Counted from the first letter of the stretch, positions 16,433 through 24,737 are shown. The stretch: DNA of 64,000 bases from Thiohalospira halophila DSM 15071 (GCF_900112605.1 NZ_FOMJ01000002.1:62001-126000), one strand, 5' to 3'. The notes: generated by a model from the letters alone, not told the origin. Numbers and translations: made by a program.

Positions 16433-16744
16433 ATGGTCGGACCGCTTCAGCGCAAGCAGCGTCAGCAGGGGGCCGAGCAGATCCGGGAGTGGGCCTTCAA
16501 CCTGTTGCAGGCCGAGGGCATCGAGCCGGTCTCCGTGGTCTGGGACCTGGGGCAGCTCGACCTCGACAAGGAGGAGCACACCCTCAACATCATCACCGAG
16601 TCGGGGATCGTGAAGGCCTCCTTCACCGCCCGGGAGCTGGAGGATTCCTTCAGTTACGTCCACACCCCCCAGGTGGACGAACTCCGGGAGGCCCTGGGCC
16701 GGCTGCGCGAGCAGACCGGTCAGCCCCCGGTGGGAGAGGCCTGA
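16433..16744 (+). CDS. Small protein cotranscribed with hemerythrin gene, function unknown
   Basis: A 103-aa soluble protein with a mixed alpha/beta pattern: helix ~10-27, strands around SVVWDLGQL and HTLNIITESGIVKASF, then a helix ~80-95. I do not recognise the family. The ATG at 16433 lies 9 bp after the hemerythrin stop behind GGGGGCAGCC. Its last 25 bp overlap the convergent cation-efflux gene. A role linked to the hemerythrin protein is inferred only from position. Confidence 0.65.
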   Translation: MVGPLQRKQRQQGAEQIREWAFNLLQAEGIEPVSVVWDLGQLDLDKEEHTLNIITESGIVKASFTARELEDSFSYVHTPQVDELREALGRLREQTGQPPVGEA

Positions 16745-17670
16745 GCCACCCCGGTCTGGCCCTCCATCCGCTGCAGCGGGAAGGTGGGCGGCAGCTCCGG
16801 CTGCAGGGTGGCGTGGGTGATGTGCCAGTGATCGGCCAGCCGGGCCTGCAACCGGTCCAGCACCTCCGGCCAGATGGCCGGCTCGCGCAGGACCACGTGG
16901 GCCGAGAGGGCCACCGTCTCCGAGCCCGCCTGCCAGATGTGCAGGTCGTGGAGGGAGGCCACCGCCGGGTCGGCGGCCAGGTCCCGGCCCACCTCCTCCG
17001 GGTCGAGATGGGCGGGGACCCCCTCCAGCATCACGTGCAGGGCCTCGCGCAGCAGGGCCAGGCTGGCGCGCAGAACCACGGCGGCGATGAGCAGGGAGAG
17101 GAGCGGGTCCACCGGCGTCCAGCCGGTGAAGAGGATGATGGCACCGGAGAGCAGGGCCGCCACCGAACCCAGCAGGTCACCCAGAACGTGGAGCAGGGCG
17201 CCGCGGATGTTGATACCGCCCTCGCCCCGGGAGAGGACCCAGAAGACCAGCAGGTTCACCACCAGGCCCAGGGCGGCCACCGCCATCACCGGTCCGCCGG
17301 CCACCTCGCCGGGGTCCAGCAGCCGGCGCACCGCCTCCACGGCGATCCCGGTGACGATGACCAGCATGAACAGGCCGTTGAACAGCCCGGCCAGCACCTC
17401 CACGCGCCCCAGCCCCCAGGTGTGGCGGCGGCCGGAGGGGATCCGGGCAATGCGGGCGGCGATGGCGGCCAGGCCCAGGGCCAGGGCATCGGAGACCATG
17501 TGGCCGGCATCGCCCAGCAGCGCCAGGGAGCCGGCGAGCCAGCCGGTGACCGCCTCCACCGCGGCGAACCCCCCGGTGAGCCCCACGGCGATGAGCAGGA
17601 CCCGGGTGGAGCTGGGGGGCGCGTGGTGGTGATGGTGGTCGTGCTCGTGGGAATGTTCGTGTCCGGCCAT
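16720..17670 (-). CDS. Cation diffusion facilitator (CzcD/ZitB-like metal exporter)
   Basis: A 316-aa inner-membrane metal/H+ antiporter, probably exporting Zn2+ and related divalent ions. The N-terminus is histidine-rich (HEHSHEHDHHHHH). Six membrane helices follow; the metal-site residues are visible as H57 and D61 (DAGHMVSD) and H161 and D165 (HVLGD). The cytoplasmic C-terminal domain (~215-300) has the dimerisation fold with LHDLHIW. Length and layout match ZitB/CzcD. No metalloregulator gene is adjacent. Confidence 0.93.
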   Translation of the reverse strand: MAGHEHSHEHDHHHHHAPPSSTRVLLIAVGLTGGFAAVEAVTGWLAGSLALLGDAGHMVSDALALGLAAIAARIARIPSGRRHTWGLGRVEVLAGLFNGLFMLVIVTGIAVEAVRRLLDPGEVAGGPVMAVAALGLVVNLLVFWVLSRGEGGINIRGALLHVLGDLLGSVAALLSGAIILFTGWTPVDPLLSLLIAAVVLRASLALLREALHVMLEGVPAHLDPEEVGRDLAADPAVASLHDLHIWQAGSETVALSAHVVLREPAIWPEVLDRLQARLADHWHITHATLQPELPPTFPLQRMEGQTGVAQASPTGG

Positions 17671-17753
17671 GGTTTTTTCCGGGCGCCTTCGGGGGTAGGC
17701 TGCACACCATCACAGACTGCGGGCAGCCGCCCGCCCATGCAAGCGAGGTAGAC

Positions 17754-18374
17754 GTGACGACCCTGCGCATCGGCTATCCCGGCGACGACCGGGTCATGCT
17801 CGAGATCCCCGACGATCTCCCGGAGCACGAGGAGATCTGGGTCTGGGACCTGCTCTTCGCCGCCACCCTCCACGAGTGCCACGGAGAGCCCGGCGTGGCC
17901 GAGTGGCAGGAAGATCGGGCCACCTGGGCCGTGAACATGGCGGGCAAGGTCTTCCTGCCGCCGGAGGAGATCAGCGCCGACGGCCAGGTCCGCTTCGGCG
18001 AGGTGGTGGTGGAGAGCGGGACGGTGGAGGATACCGACCCGGTGGAGATCGAGCTGGTCCACGAGGGCTCGGCCCTGCCGGGGCTGCGCGCCCGCTGGCC
18101 GGACGACCTCCCCGTGGGGCGGCGCCTGCAGGCGGTGGATGCCCTGGCCCAGTTCTTCATGGACCGCAACCGGCTCTTCCTGCGTGAACTGCCCCTGCAT
18201 CTTCTGGCGATGCAGAAGTTCTACCAGGAGGAACGCAGTGCCGCCGATCCCGAGAGCGTGGGCGAGGCGCCGGTCTATGCGCTCAACAAGGCCATGGAGT
18301 ACTTCGAGAGCCGCCGCCAGGAACTCTCCGAACCGGTGAGCTTCTTCGACACCCCGGGCTCTTCCTCTTCCTGA
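17754..18374 (+). CDS. Acidic protein of unknown function
   Basis: A 206-aa acidic soluble protein, GTG start at 17754 behind GCGAGGTAGAC. The N-terminal part contains strands and a tryptophan-rich segment (EIWVWDLLFAATLHECHG), and the C-terminal third is helical (LQAVDALAQFFMDRNRLFLRELPLHLL). I do not recognise a family and see no signal peptide or membrane helix. It diverges from the metal exporter across ~80 bp, so a shared promoter region is possible, but no functional link is shown. Confidence 0.6.
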   Translation: MTTLRIGYPGDDRVMLEIPDDLPEHEEIWVWDLLFAATLHECHGEPGVAEWQEDRATWAVNMAGKVFLPPEEISADGQVRFGEVVVESGTVEDTDPVEIELVHEGSALPGLRARWPDDLPVGRRLQAVDALAQFFMDRNRLFLRELPLHLLAMQKFYQEERSAADPESVGEAPVYALNKAMEYFESRRQELSEPVSFFDTPGSSSS

Positions 18375-18405
18375 ATCCTGCCCCGAATCCCTTTCGGGAC
18401 ACCGG

Positions 18406-18696
18406 TCACGCCCGGCAGCGGACCCCCTGGCACTCCCGCAGGCGGGTGCCGGCGGGCGGGTCGCCGCCGTAGCGGACGGCGGCCGGGTGGCCCAGCCCGT
18501 CCAGCAGCCGCAGCAGATCGCTTACCGAGCAGCAGCAGGGGCTGTACTGCACCAGGATCAATCGCGCGTTGCGCAGGGTGACGCGGGCGCTGATGACCCC
18601 CGTACGGGCGTGGAGCGCCTGCTCCAGCGCCTCGATCTGGCGGGCGGAGAGGGTCTCGTCCAGATGCAGAGTGGCGTCGAGGATGGGATAGACCAT
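18406..18696 (-). CDS. Small cysteine-rich HMA-like protein, function unknown
   Basis: A 96-aa protein. Residues ~1-75 show the beta-alpha-beta-beta-alpha-beta order of a heavy-metal-associated/BON-like domain (ATLHLDETLS..., RVTLRNARLILVQYSP, DLLRLLDGLGHPAAV). The cysteines are not in the usual N-terminal MxCxxC loop but as CCC near residue 55, plus CQGVRC near the C-terminus. The ATG at 18696 is chosen because GGAGGGAACCGCC precedes it. Metal or thiol chemistry is suggested by the cysteines; no partner is adjacent. Confidence 0.6.
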   Translation of the reverse strand: MVYPILDATLHLDETLSARQIEALEQALHARTGVISARVTLRNARLILVQYSPCCCSVSDLLRLLDGLGHPAAVRYGGDPPAGTRLRECQGVRCRA

Positions 18697-18953
18697 GGCG
18701 GTTCCCTCCCTGAAGTGGGCCATTCCGGCCCGGACAACTCCTCCGAGTGTAGCTCAGTGGTAGCAGCGGGGAAGGGTCCCGGCGCGAGAATCATGGCCCG
18801 GATCACGGTTCGGTCGGGAAGGGGCGTGGCCGGCTTGCATCGGTCAGGGGGGTCGACTAGCTTCAGTAGGTAGGGCATCGCCCTCGTCGGCACGGGCCGG
18901 CGTCGCTGTCGCAGGCCGGGGCGGATCCGGCATCCAGCCAGGGCAGGATCGCT
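18697..18953. other. Divergent intergenic region before the HPF-like gene
   Basis: 257 bp. A possible promoter for the rightward gene is TTGCAT (18835-18840), 17 bases, then TAGCTT (18858-18863). At 18747-18763 the 17-mer GTGTAGCTCAGTGGTAG is identical to the 5' D-arm region of many tRNAs, but no acceptor, anticodon or T arm follows, so it is not a tRNA gene. No ORF of note. Confidence 0.4.
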
Positions 18954-19496
18954 ATGAAGCAACCGTTGCAGATCACCAGCCGTTCCGTGGAACTCACCCC
19001 CGCCATCGAGGCGGCCATCCGGGAACGGGCCGAGCGCCTGGAGCGCTTCTTCCAGCCCATCATCGCCTGCCGGGTGGTGGTGGAGACTCCCCACCGCCAC
19101 CAGTACAAGGGCCACCAGCACAATGTCCGCCTGGACATCACCGTCCCTGGCGAGGAGATCGTTGTCCGCCGGGAGCCGCGGGAGGACCTCTACGTCGCCA
19201 TCCGCGATGCCTTCGACGCCGCCCGGCGCCGCCTCAAGGCGCGCGGGCGCAAGCGGCGCAATCACCACATCCACGGTGAGGCCCCCATGGCGGTGCCGGC
19301 CTGGGTCTCCGATCTGGAACCGGAGGCCGGCTTCGGCTTCATCACCACCTCCGAGGGCCGCGAGCTCTACTTCGAGAGCGGTGCCGTGCGGGGCGATCGC
19401 TTCGCCCATCTGAGCCTGGGAAGCCCCGTCCGGGTCACCGAGGGGGAGGGGGCCGGCGGTCCCGCCGCCCGCCGCGTGGAACCCCTGGCCGGCTGA
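18954..19496 (+). CDS. HPF/RaiA-like ribosome-associated protein fused to a cold-shock domain
   Basis: A 180-aa two-domain protein. Residues 1-~100 form the hibernation-promoting-factor fold (LQITSRSVELTPAIEAAI, then DLYVAIRDAFDAARRRLK). Residues ~112-178 form a cold-shock OB fold (VSDLEPEAGFGFITTSEGRELYF and FAHLSLGSPVRV). HPF proteins sit in the mRNA channel of inactive 70S ribosomes; the CSD could add RNA binding. This HPF-CSD architecture occurs in proteobacteria but is little studied. It is a single gene with a weak ribosome-binding site, converging with the metallo-hydrolase gene. Confidence 0.87.
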   Translation: MKQPLQITSRSVELTPAIEAAIRERAERLERFFQPIIACRVVVETPHRHQYKGHQHNVRLDITVPGEEIVVRREPREDLYVAIRDAFDAARRRLKARGRKRRNHHIHGEAPMAVPAWVSDLEPEAGFGFITTSEGRELYFESGAVRGDRFAHLSLGSPVRVTEGEGAGGPAARRVEPLAG

Positions 19497-19502
19497 GTCG
19501 GC

Positions 19503-20921
19503 CTACCCGGCCGGCAGCAGCCGTTCGGGGTTTGCCAGATCCATCCTTTCTCCCAGCCCCGGCGTCAGTATCGGGGCGTCGAACTCCCGTCCCAGCCGTG
19601 CCGCCAGCGCATCGCGCTGATCCGCCTCGCCGTGGACCAGGGCCACCGGCGGCCGGCCGTGGAAGCGACCGTACCACTCGGCCAGGCCGTCGCTGTCGGC
19701 GTGGGCGGAGAGCCCGCCGATGGTGTGGACCTTGGCCCCCACGCGGATGGGCTCGCCCCAGACCTTGATCTCCCGGGCCCCGTCCACCAGGGCGCGACCC
19801 GGCGTCCCCCGGGCCTGGAAGCCGGTGATGAGGACCTCGGTCTCCCGCCGCCAGAGGTTGTGCTTGAAGTGGTGGAGGATCCGACCGCCGGAGCACATGC
19901 CGGAGCCGGCGATGACCATGGCGCCACTGTGGATGCGGTTGATGGCCCGGGACTGGTTGGCGGTCCGGGAGAAGTGGAGGTTGGGCAGCTTGAAGGGGTT
20001 GGCCTGCTGTCCGCGCCACTGGCGGGCGGTCTCGTCGTAGAGCTGCCAGTGGCGGGCGTAGATCTCGGTGGCCTCGATGGCCATGGGGCTGTCTAGGAAG
20101 AGCTGCCAGCGGTCCACGCCCCACTCGGCGTAGTGGCGGTCCAGGACGTAGAGCAGCTCCTGGGTGCGGCCCACGGCGAAGGCGGGGATGAGGATGTTGC
20201 CGCGGTCGTGGCGGGCGCGCTCCAGGATCCCGGCCAGTTCCTCCCAGGTCGCGTCCCAGTCCCGGTGGTTGCGGCCGCCGTAGGTGCTCTCCAGCAGGAC
20301 CAGGTCGGCCTGCTCCAGCGGCTCGGGATCGCGCAGGATGGGGGCCCCGCGATGGCCCAGGTCGCCGGAGAAGACCACGCGCCGACGGGTTTCCCCCTCG
20401 GCCAGTTCCACCTCCACGGTGGCGGAGCCGAGGATGTGGCCGGCGTCGTGGAGGGTGAGCGTGACTCCGGGGACCACCTCGTGGGGCTGGCCGTACTGGT
20501 GGGCCCGCATCCGGCGCACGGCGGCGGTGGCGTCCGCCCGGGTAAAGGCCGGCTCCACCCCCTCCTGGCCGCGCCGCGCCCGGCGCCGGCTCTCGTGTTC
20601 GGCGTCCTTCTCCTCCAGGAAGGCGGCATCCCGCAGCATCACCCGGGCGAGCTCCCGGGTGGCGGCGTGGGTATGGATGCGCCCCTGGAAGCCGTTCCGG
20701 ACCAGTTGCGGCAGGCGGCCGCTGTGGTCGATGTGGGCATGGCTGAGGATGACAGCATCGAGGGAGGCGGGATCGAAGGGGAAGGGCTCGGCATTGCGGG
20801 CCTCGGCCTCGCGACCGCCCTGGATCATGCCGCAGTCCAGCAGGACGCGCCGGCCCCCCACCTCCAGGAGATGGCAGGAGCCGGTAACCTCGCCGGCGGC
20901 CCCGAAGAAGGTCAGCTCCAT
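19503..20921 (-). CDS. Metallo-beta-lactamase/beta-CASP RNA hydrolase-like protein
   Basis: A 472-aa enzyme of the YSH1/CPSF73-type family (COG1236). The zinc motif HAHIDHSG is near residue 60, with further metal residues in HDAGHILGSA and FSGDLG. The beta-CASP cap lies at ~215-345 and includes GSGMCSGGRILHHF, and the Zn-dependent RNA-hydrolase C-terminal part has HTIGGLSAHAD. Bacterial members are presumed ribonucleases. The ATG at 20921 overlaps the upstream rhodanese stop by one base (TGATG), so the two are coupled in a MarR-rhodanese-hydrolase operon. Confidence 0.9.
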   Translation of the reverse strand: MELTFFGAAGEVTGSCHLLEVGGRRVLLDCGMIQGGREAEARNAEPFPFDPASLDAVILSHAHIDHSGRLPQLVRNGFQGRIHTHAATRELARVMLRDAAFLEEKDAEHESRRRARRGQEGVEPAFTRADATAAVRRMRAHQYGQPHEVVPGVTLTLHDAGHILGSATVEVELAEGETRRRVVFSGDLGHRGAPILRDPEPLEQADLVLLESTYGGRNHRDWDATWEELAGILERARHDRGNILIPAFAVGRTQELLYVLDRHYAEWGVDRWQLFLDSPMAIEATEIYARHWQLYDETARQWRGQQANPFKLPNLHFSRTANQSRAINRIHSGAMVIAGSGMCSGGRILHHFKHNLWRRETEVLITGFQARGTPGRALVDGAREIKVWGEPIRVGAKVHTIGGLSAHADSDGLAEWYGRFHGRPPVALVHGEADQRDALAARLGREFDAPILTPGLGERMDLANPERLLPAG

Positions 20922-21208
20922 CAGCAGGTGTAGTACTTCTGGATGGAGCCGAGGTTGTAGACCTCGGGGAAGCCCAGCTGCTGGAGCAGCATCTGGGCCT
21001 GGGTGCTGCGGGCGCCGGAGGCGCAGTAGAGGACCACCGGCTTGTGCTCCTCCAGCTGGCCGGCCTGCTGGGCCATCACCTGGACCGGGATGTTCTGGGC
21101 GCCGGGGAGCGCCCCGCGGGCGAACTCGTCGGGGCCGCGGACATCCACCAGCTGGGCGCCGGCTTCCACCAGACGTTGGGCCTCGGGACAATCGATCTGC
21201 TCGAACAT
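20921..21208 (-). CDS. Single-domain rhodanese
   Basis: A 95-aa sulfurtransferase domain (PspE/GlpE-like size). The pattern VDVRGPDEFARGALPGAQNIPV and the active-site loop CASGAR, with the persulfide-carrying cysteine near residue 65, are intact. It starts 7 bp after the MarR-type regulator and ends in a one-base overlap with the hydrolase. It probably moves sulfane sulfur from thiosulfate or persulfides to an acceptor. With a MarR regulator upstream, the operon may respond to reactive sulfur, which is inference. Confidence 0.92.
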   Translation of the reverse strand: MFEQIDCPEAQRLVEAGAQLVDVRGPDEFARGALPGAQNIPVQVMAQQAGQLEEHKPVVLYCASGARSTQAQMLLQQLGFPEVYNLGSIQKYYTC

Positions 21209-21215
21209 GGTCGGT

Positions 21216-21677
21216 TCACTCCGGTTCGGATGGGGAAAGGGGTTCGGCCTCCTCGATCCCCTGCAGGCGGGCGCAGAGGGAGAGGAGGAGGCCCTGTTCG
21301 GCCTCGCTGAGGCGGCCGAACAGGCGGTCCTGCACGGCCGTGCGCGCCGGCTCGGTCCGCGTCAGCAGTGCCTCGCCCTCCTGGGTGAGGGTATAGCGGC
21401 GCTCACGTCCGTTGTCGCGGGGCAGTTCCTGGACCCAGCCGCGCTCGGCGAGGATGCGCAGCTTGCGGAACATCACGCTGCGCTCGGATTCCAGCGCCGT
21501 GGCCACCTCGCGCACCGTGGCCTCGGCACGGCCCCGGAGCTGCATGAGCACCGGGATCTGGGTCGCCCGGACGCCGTGTTCGCGGTAGGCCTCGTCGAAG
21601 CACTTGAGGACGTAGTGGCTCACCCGCAATACCTGCAGGTTCATGCAGGCGGTCTCCGCGAGGGTGGACTCGCTCAA
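21216..21677 (-). CDS. MarR-family transcriptional regulator
   Basis: A 153-aa winged-helix regulator. The wHTH covers ~40-105, with EATVREVATALESERSVMFRKLRILAERGWV as recognition region and the wing ERRYTLTQEG; helices at both ends form the dimer interface. I choose the TTG at 21677 because AGGAGGACGCC sits correctly before it and no ATG is better placed; the next ATG is 11 codons later. Cysteines C11 and C26 could serve as redox sensors. It probably controls itself and the downstream rhodanese-hydrolase genes. Confidence 0.87.
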   Translation of the reverse strand: MSESTLAETACMNLQVLRVSHYVLKCFDEAYREHGVRATQIPVLMQLRGRAEATVREVATALESERSVMFRKLRILAERGWVQELPRDNGRERRYTLTQEGEALLTRTEPARTAVQDRLFGRLSEAEQGLLLSLCARLQGIEEAEPLSPSEPE

Positions 21678-21751
21678 GGCGTCCTCCTGTGTATATGCAC
21701 AACCAGAATGGTATCGGCGCTCTGCTACTTTGTGCAAGCCGGGCGCTTCGC

Positions 21752-22915
21752 CTAGTCCTCGGGAAGAAAGCGGGTGAGCAGGTCGTCCAGATAGCGCCAG
21801 CCGGTCTCCGTGGGCCGGATCCGCTCGATGTCCCAGTGCAGCAGGCCGTCGGCCTCGGCCTGCTGCAGCGTCTCCTGGACCACCGTCAGCGGCTGGCCGG
21901 TGCGGGCGGCGAAGAGTGCCGAGGGGAAGCCGTCGGCCAGGCGCAGGGCGTTCATGAGGAACTCGAAGGCGACCTCGCGTCGCCCGGGGTGGTGTTCGCC
22001 GGCCACCGCCGCCTCGCCCCCGCCGCTGTCCAGCCACGCCTGGGGGCGGCGCAGCCGCCAGTAGCGGCGGATGGTGCCGGCGGCCGGGTCGGTGACCTTG
22101 CCGTGGGCGCCGGCGCCCAGCCCCAGGTAGTCGCCGTAGAGCCAGTAGTTGAGGTTGTGCTGGCACTGCTTCCCCGGCCGGGCGAAGGCGGAGACCTCGT
22201 AGTGCTGGAAGCCGGCGGCGGCCAGTTGCGCCTCGCCGGCCTCCTGGATGGCCGCCAGGTCGTCCTCGGCCGGCAGCCGCGGCGGGCGGCGGCCGAACTC
22301 CGTCCCCGGCTCCAGGGTGAGCTGGTACCAGCTCAGGTGGCCGGTCTCCAGGTCGATGGCATCGGCGAGGTCGGCGGCGGCGTCCGCCGGGGTCTGCCCC
22401 GGCAGGCCGTGCATGAGGTCGAGATTGATCCGGTCGAAGCCGGCCGCGTGGGCCGCCTCCACCGCTGCCAGCGCCTCCCGGCGGCCGTGGATCCGGCCCA
22501 GCCGCTCGAGGGCGTCATCGCGGAAGCTCTGGATGCCCAGGGAGAGCCGATTGACCCCGGCGCTGCGAAGATCCGCGAACCGGGCCGCCTCGGCGGTGCC
22601 GGGGTTGGCCTCCAGGGTGATCTCGGTGGTCGGCGGCGGATTGAGCAGGGCCCGGATCCCGGCCAGCAGGCGGTCCACCGCCTCCGGCGAGAGCAGGCTC
22701 GGCGTCCCGCCGCCGATGAAGATGCTGGCGATACCCCGCCCCCAGACGGCGGGCAGGTCGGCCTCCAGGTCGCGCAGCAGGGTGTCCACGCACGCGCTCT
22801 CCGGTAGAGGGCCCGTGTACTCGTGGGAATTGAAGTCGCAGTAGGGGCACTTGCGGACGCACCACGGGATGTGGATGTAGAGCGCCAGCGGCGGGGCTTC
22901 GGTGAAGGTCAGCAT
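21752..22915 (-). CDS. hemW: HemW-type radical SAM haem chaperone
   Basis: A 387-aa radical SAM protein. The 4Fe-4S motif CVRKCPYCDF is at residues ~19-28, followed by the GGGTPS glycine motif for SAM, and HNLNYW and the C-terminal HemW domain are present. HemW (formerly HemN-like) binds haem and delivers it to apo-proteins such as respiratory enzymes; it is not the coproporphyrinogen dehydrogenase. It lies upstream of the MarR operon, 75 bp apart, on the same strand. In many gammaproteobacteria it is next to rdgB, as here with one small gene between. Confidence 0.93.
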   Translation of the reverse strand: MLTFTEAPPLALYIHIPWCVRKCPYCDFNSHEYTGPLPESACVDTLLRDLEADLPAVWGRGIASIFIGGGTPSLLSPEAVDRLLAGIRALLNPPPTTEITLEANPGTAEAARFADLRSAGVNRLSLGIQSFRDDALERLGRIHGRREALAAVEAAHAAGFDRINLDLMHGLPGQTPADAAADLADAIDLETGHLSWYQLTLEPGTEFGRRPPRLPAEDDLAAIQEAGEAQLAAAGFQHYEVSAFARPGKQCQHNLNYWLYGDYLGLGAGAHGKVTDPAAGTIRRYWRLRRPQAWLDSGGGEAAVAGEHHPGRREVAFEFLMNALRLADGFPSALFAARTGQPLTVVQETLQQAEADGLLHWDIERIRPTETGWRYLDDLLTRFLPED

Positions 22916-22961
22916 GCCCCCATTCTACGCCGCCGCCCGCCGCCGGGACCACGGCGGCGGT

Positions 22962-23240
22962 TCAGGAAGAGGCGTGGTGCAGCCGGAAGAGGGCGGCGGT
23001 GGCGGCCCCCAGGGCGGCGACGGCGGTGGCCATGCCTAGGGTCAGGATGAAGCCGGGCGTGCTGGGGTGGTCGGTGGGTAGCCGGGCGGCCACGGCTACC
23101 AGTGCGCTGCCGGTAACCAGGGTGGCGATTCCCCACGCCGTGATACCGCAGCCACTGCCCAGCAACAGGCGCGCCAGGCCGCTGCCGGTCGCCAGGGCGG
23201 CGAGGAGGACCAGCAGTGCAATGGGGATATAGGCGGACAT
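22962..23240 (-). CDS. Small membrane protein, function unknown
   Basis: A 92-aa protein with three hydrophobic helices (about 4-25, 30-52 and 65-88) and no charged catalytic motif. The ATG at 23240 lies after GGGGGAAATCACC. It sits between rdgB and hemW on the same strand with ~100 bp upstream. I do not recognise the family. Confidence 0.6.
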   Translation of the reverse strand: MSAYIPIALLVLLAALATGSGLARLLLGSGCGITAWGIATLVTGSALVAVAARLPTDHPSTPGFILTLGMATAVAALGAATAALFRLHHASS

Positions 23241-23341
23241 GGTGATTTCCCCCGGTTATCGTCCATGGTCCGGGGGAGTCTGGCAGGGCCCTGATGACAC
23301 TGCTGTGACAATGGTCACAACCTGCATTCCCAGTCGGGTTT

Positions 23342-23935
23342 TCAGTCTGCCAGGGCGCTTCGCAGGGTGGCCAGGGCACGGCCCCGGTGGCTGATCCGGT
23401 TCTTCTCGGTGGCATCCAGTTCGGCCGAGGCGCAGCCGTGATCCGGCACCCAGAAGAGGGGGTCGTAGCCGAAGCCGCCCGCGCCGCGGGGCGCCTCCAG
23501 GATGCGGCCCTCCCAGAACCCCTGGGCGATGATCGGGGTGGGGTCGTCGGCGTGATCGAGGTAGGCGAGTACGCAGACGAAGCGGGCCGTGCGCCGCTCG
23601 GCCGGTAGGCCCTCCAGCTCTGCCAGCAGGCGGGCGTTGTTGGCGGCATCGTCGCTATCGGGCCCGGCGTAGCGCGCGGATAGGACCCCGGGCGCGCCGT
23701 CCAGGGCGTCCACCTCCAGGCCGGAGTCGTCGGCGATGGCGGCCAGTCCGGTGTGGCGGGCGGCATTGCGCGCCTTGGCCAGGGCGTTCTCGACGAAGGT
23801 GGGATGGGGCTCCTCCGCCTCCGGGACGCCGTGGTCGCTCTGGGGCTCCACCACGAGGCCCGCCGGCTCCAGCAGGGTGGAGAGTTCGGCCACCTTGCCG
23901 CGGTTGCCGGAGGCCAGGACCACGCGTCGGGTCAT
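23342..23935 (-). CDS. rdgB: Non-canonical purine NTP pyrophosphatase (RdgB/HAM1)
   Basis: A 197-aa Ham1-family enzyme that hydrolyses dITP, XTP and similar nucleotides to keep them out of DNA and RNA. The N-terminal [14 protein letters not shown] (phosphate-binding), [11 protein letters not shown] and GFGYDPLF motifs are intact. The start ATG at 23935 overlaps the rph stop (ATGA), giving the classic rph-rdgB pair. Length matches E. coli RdgB (197 aa). Confidence 0.96.
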   Translation of the reverse strand: MTRRVVLASGNRGKVAELSTLLEPAGLVVEPQSDHGVPEAEEPHPTFVENALAKARNAARHTGLAAIADDSGLEVDALDGAPGVLSARYAGPDSDDAANNARLLAELEGLPAERRTARFVCVLAYLDHADDPTPIIAQGFWEGRILEAPRGAGGFGYDPLFWVPDHGCASAELDATEKNRISHRGRALATLRSALAD

Positions 23936-24648
23936 TGCGACAGGGCCTCCCGCTGGGCCGCCACCAGGCGGGCGATGCCGCCCTGGGCGAGATCCAGCAT
24001 CGCGTCCATCTCGTCCCGCCGGAAGGGGTGGCCCTCGGCGGTGCCCTGGACCTCGATGAAGTCCCCGGCGTCGTTCATGACCACGTTCATGTCGGTCTCG
24101 GCGTTGGAGTCCTCGGCGTAGTCCAGGTCCACCACCGGGGTCCCCTGGTAGATACCCACCGAGACCGAGGCGATGCCGTGGCGGATGGGGCTGGCCGGCA
24201 GCCGGCCGGCGGCTACCTCGCAGGCCATGGCATCGGCCAGGGCGACGAAGCCGCCGGTGATGGAGGCGGTGCGGGTGCCGCCGTCGGCCTGGATGACGTC
24301 GCAGTCGATGGTCACCGTCCGCTCGCCCAGGGCCTCCATGTCCATGCCGGCGCGCAGGGAGCGGCCGATGAGGCGCTGGATCTCCACGGTGCGGCCGCCC
24401 TGCTTGCCCCGGGCTGCCTCGCGCTGGCCGCGGGTGTCGGTGGCCCGGGGGAGCATGCCGTACTCGGCGGTCACCCAGCCCCGGCCCTGGCCGCGCAGGA
24501 AGCCGGGCACCCGCTCCTCCACGCTGGCGGTGCAGATGACGCGGGTATCCCCGAACTCCACCAGCACCGAACCCTCGGCGTGCTTGGTGAAGTTCCGGGT
24601 CAGGCGGACTTCGCGGATCTCGTCGGGCTGGCGACCGCTGGGGCGCAT
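23932..24648 (-). CDS. rph: Ribonuclease PH
   Basis: A 238-aa phosphorolytic 3'-5' exoribonuclease that trims tRNA 3' ends. Full-length RNase PH features are visible: [19 protein letters not shown]-like [32 protein letters not shown], and the D-rich [18 protein letters not shown]. The ATG at 24648 is chosen because GAGGAGGTCCCC precedes it. It diverges from gmk across ~118 bp. Confidence 0.96.
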   Translation of the reverse strand: MRPSGRQPDEIREVRLTRNFTKHAEGSVLVEFGDTRVICTASVEERVPGFLRGQGRGWVTAEYGMLPRATDTRGQREAARGKQGGRTVEIQRLIGRSLRAGMDMEALGERTVTIDCDVIQADGGTRTASITGGFVALADAMACEVAAGRLPASPIRHGIASVSVGIYQGTPVVDLDYAEDSNAETDMNVVMNDAGDFIEVQGTAEGHPFRRDEMDAMLDLAQGGIARLVAAQREALSQ

Positions 24649-24731
24649 GGGGACCTCCTCTCGAATGGCCGGCCATTGTAACCGGCAGGGCGGAGCGGGG
24701 ACGAGTCTGGCGACGCGCCCGGCCCCCCGCG

Positions 24732-24737
24732 TAGAAT
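24732..24737 (+). promoter_or_regulatory. Possible -10 element of gmk
   Basis: TAGAAT, 30 bp before the gmk start, in the context GCGTAGAATGCG. The matching -35 is poor. It resembles the -10 of rplU and the element before rpoZ. Confidence 0.3.

Noticed and set aside
15886-17751. A 621-codon open frame on the plus strand
   Set aside because: It crosses the hemerythrin gene in another frame and runs antisense to the CDF exporter; composition is typical of a shadow frame.
18747-18820. A tRNA gene suggested by GTAGCTCAGTGGTAG and a later GGTTCGGTC
   Set aside because: No acceptor stem, no anticodon stem-loop at the right distance and no proper T-stem pairing could be drawn.
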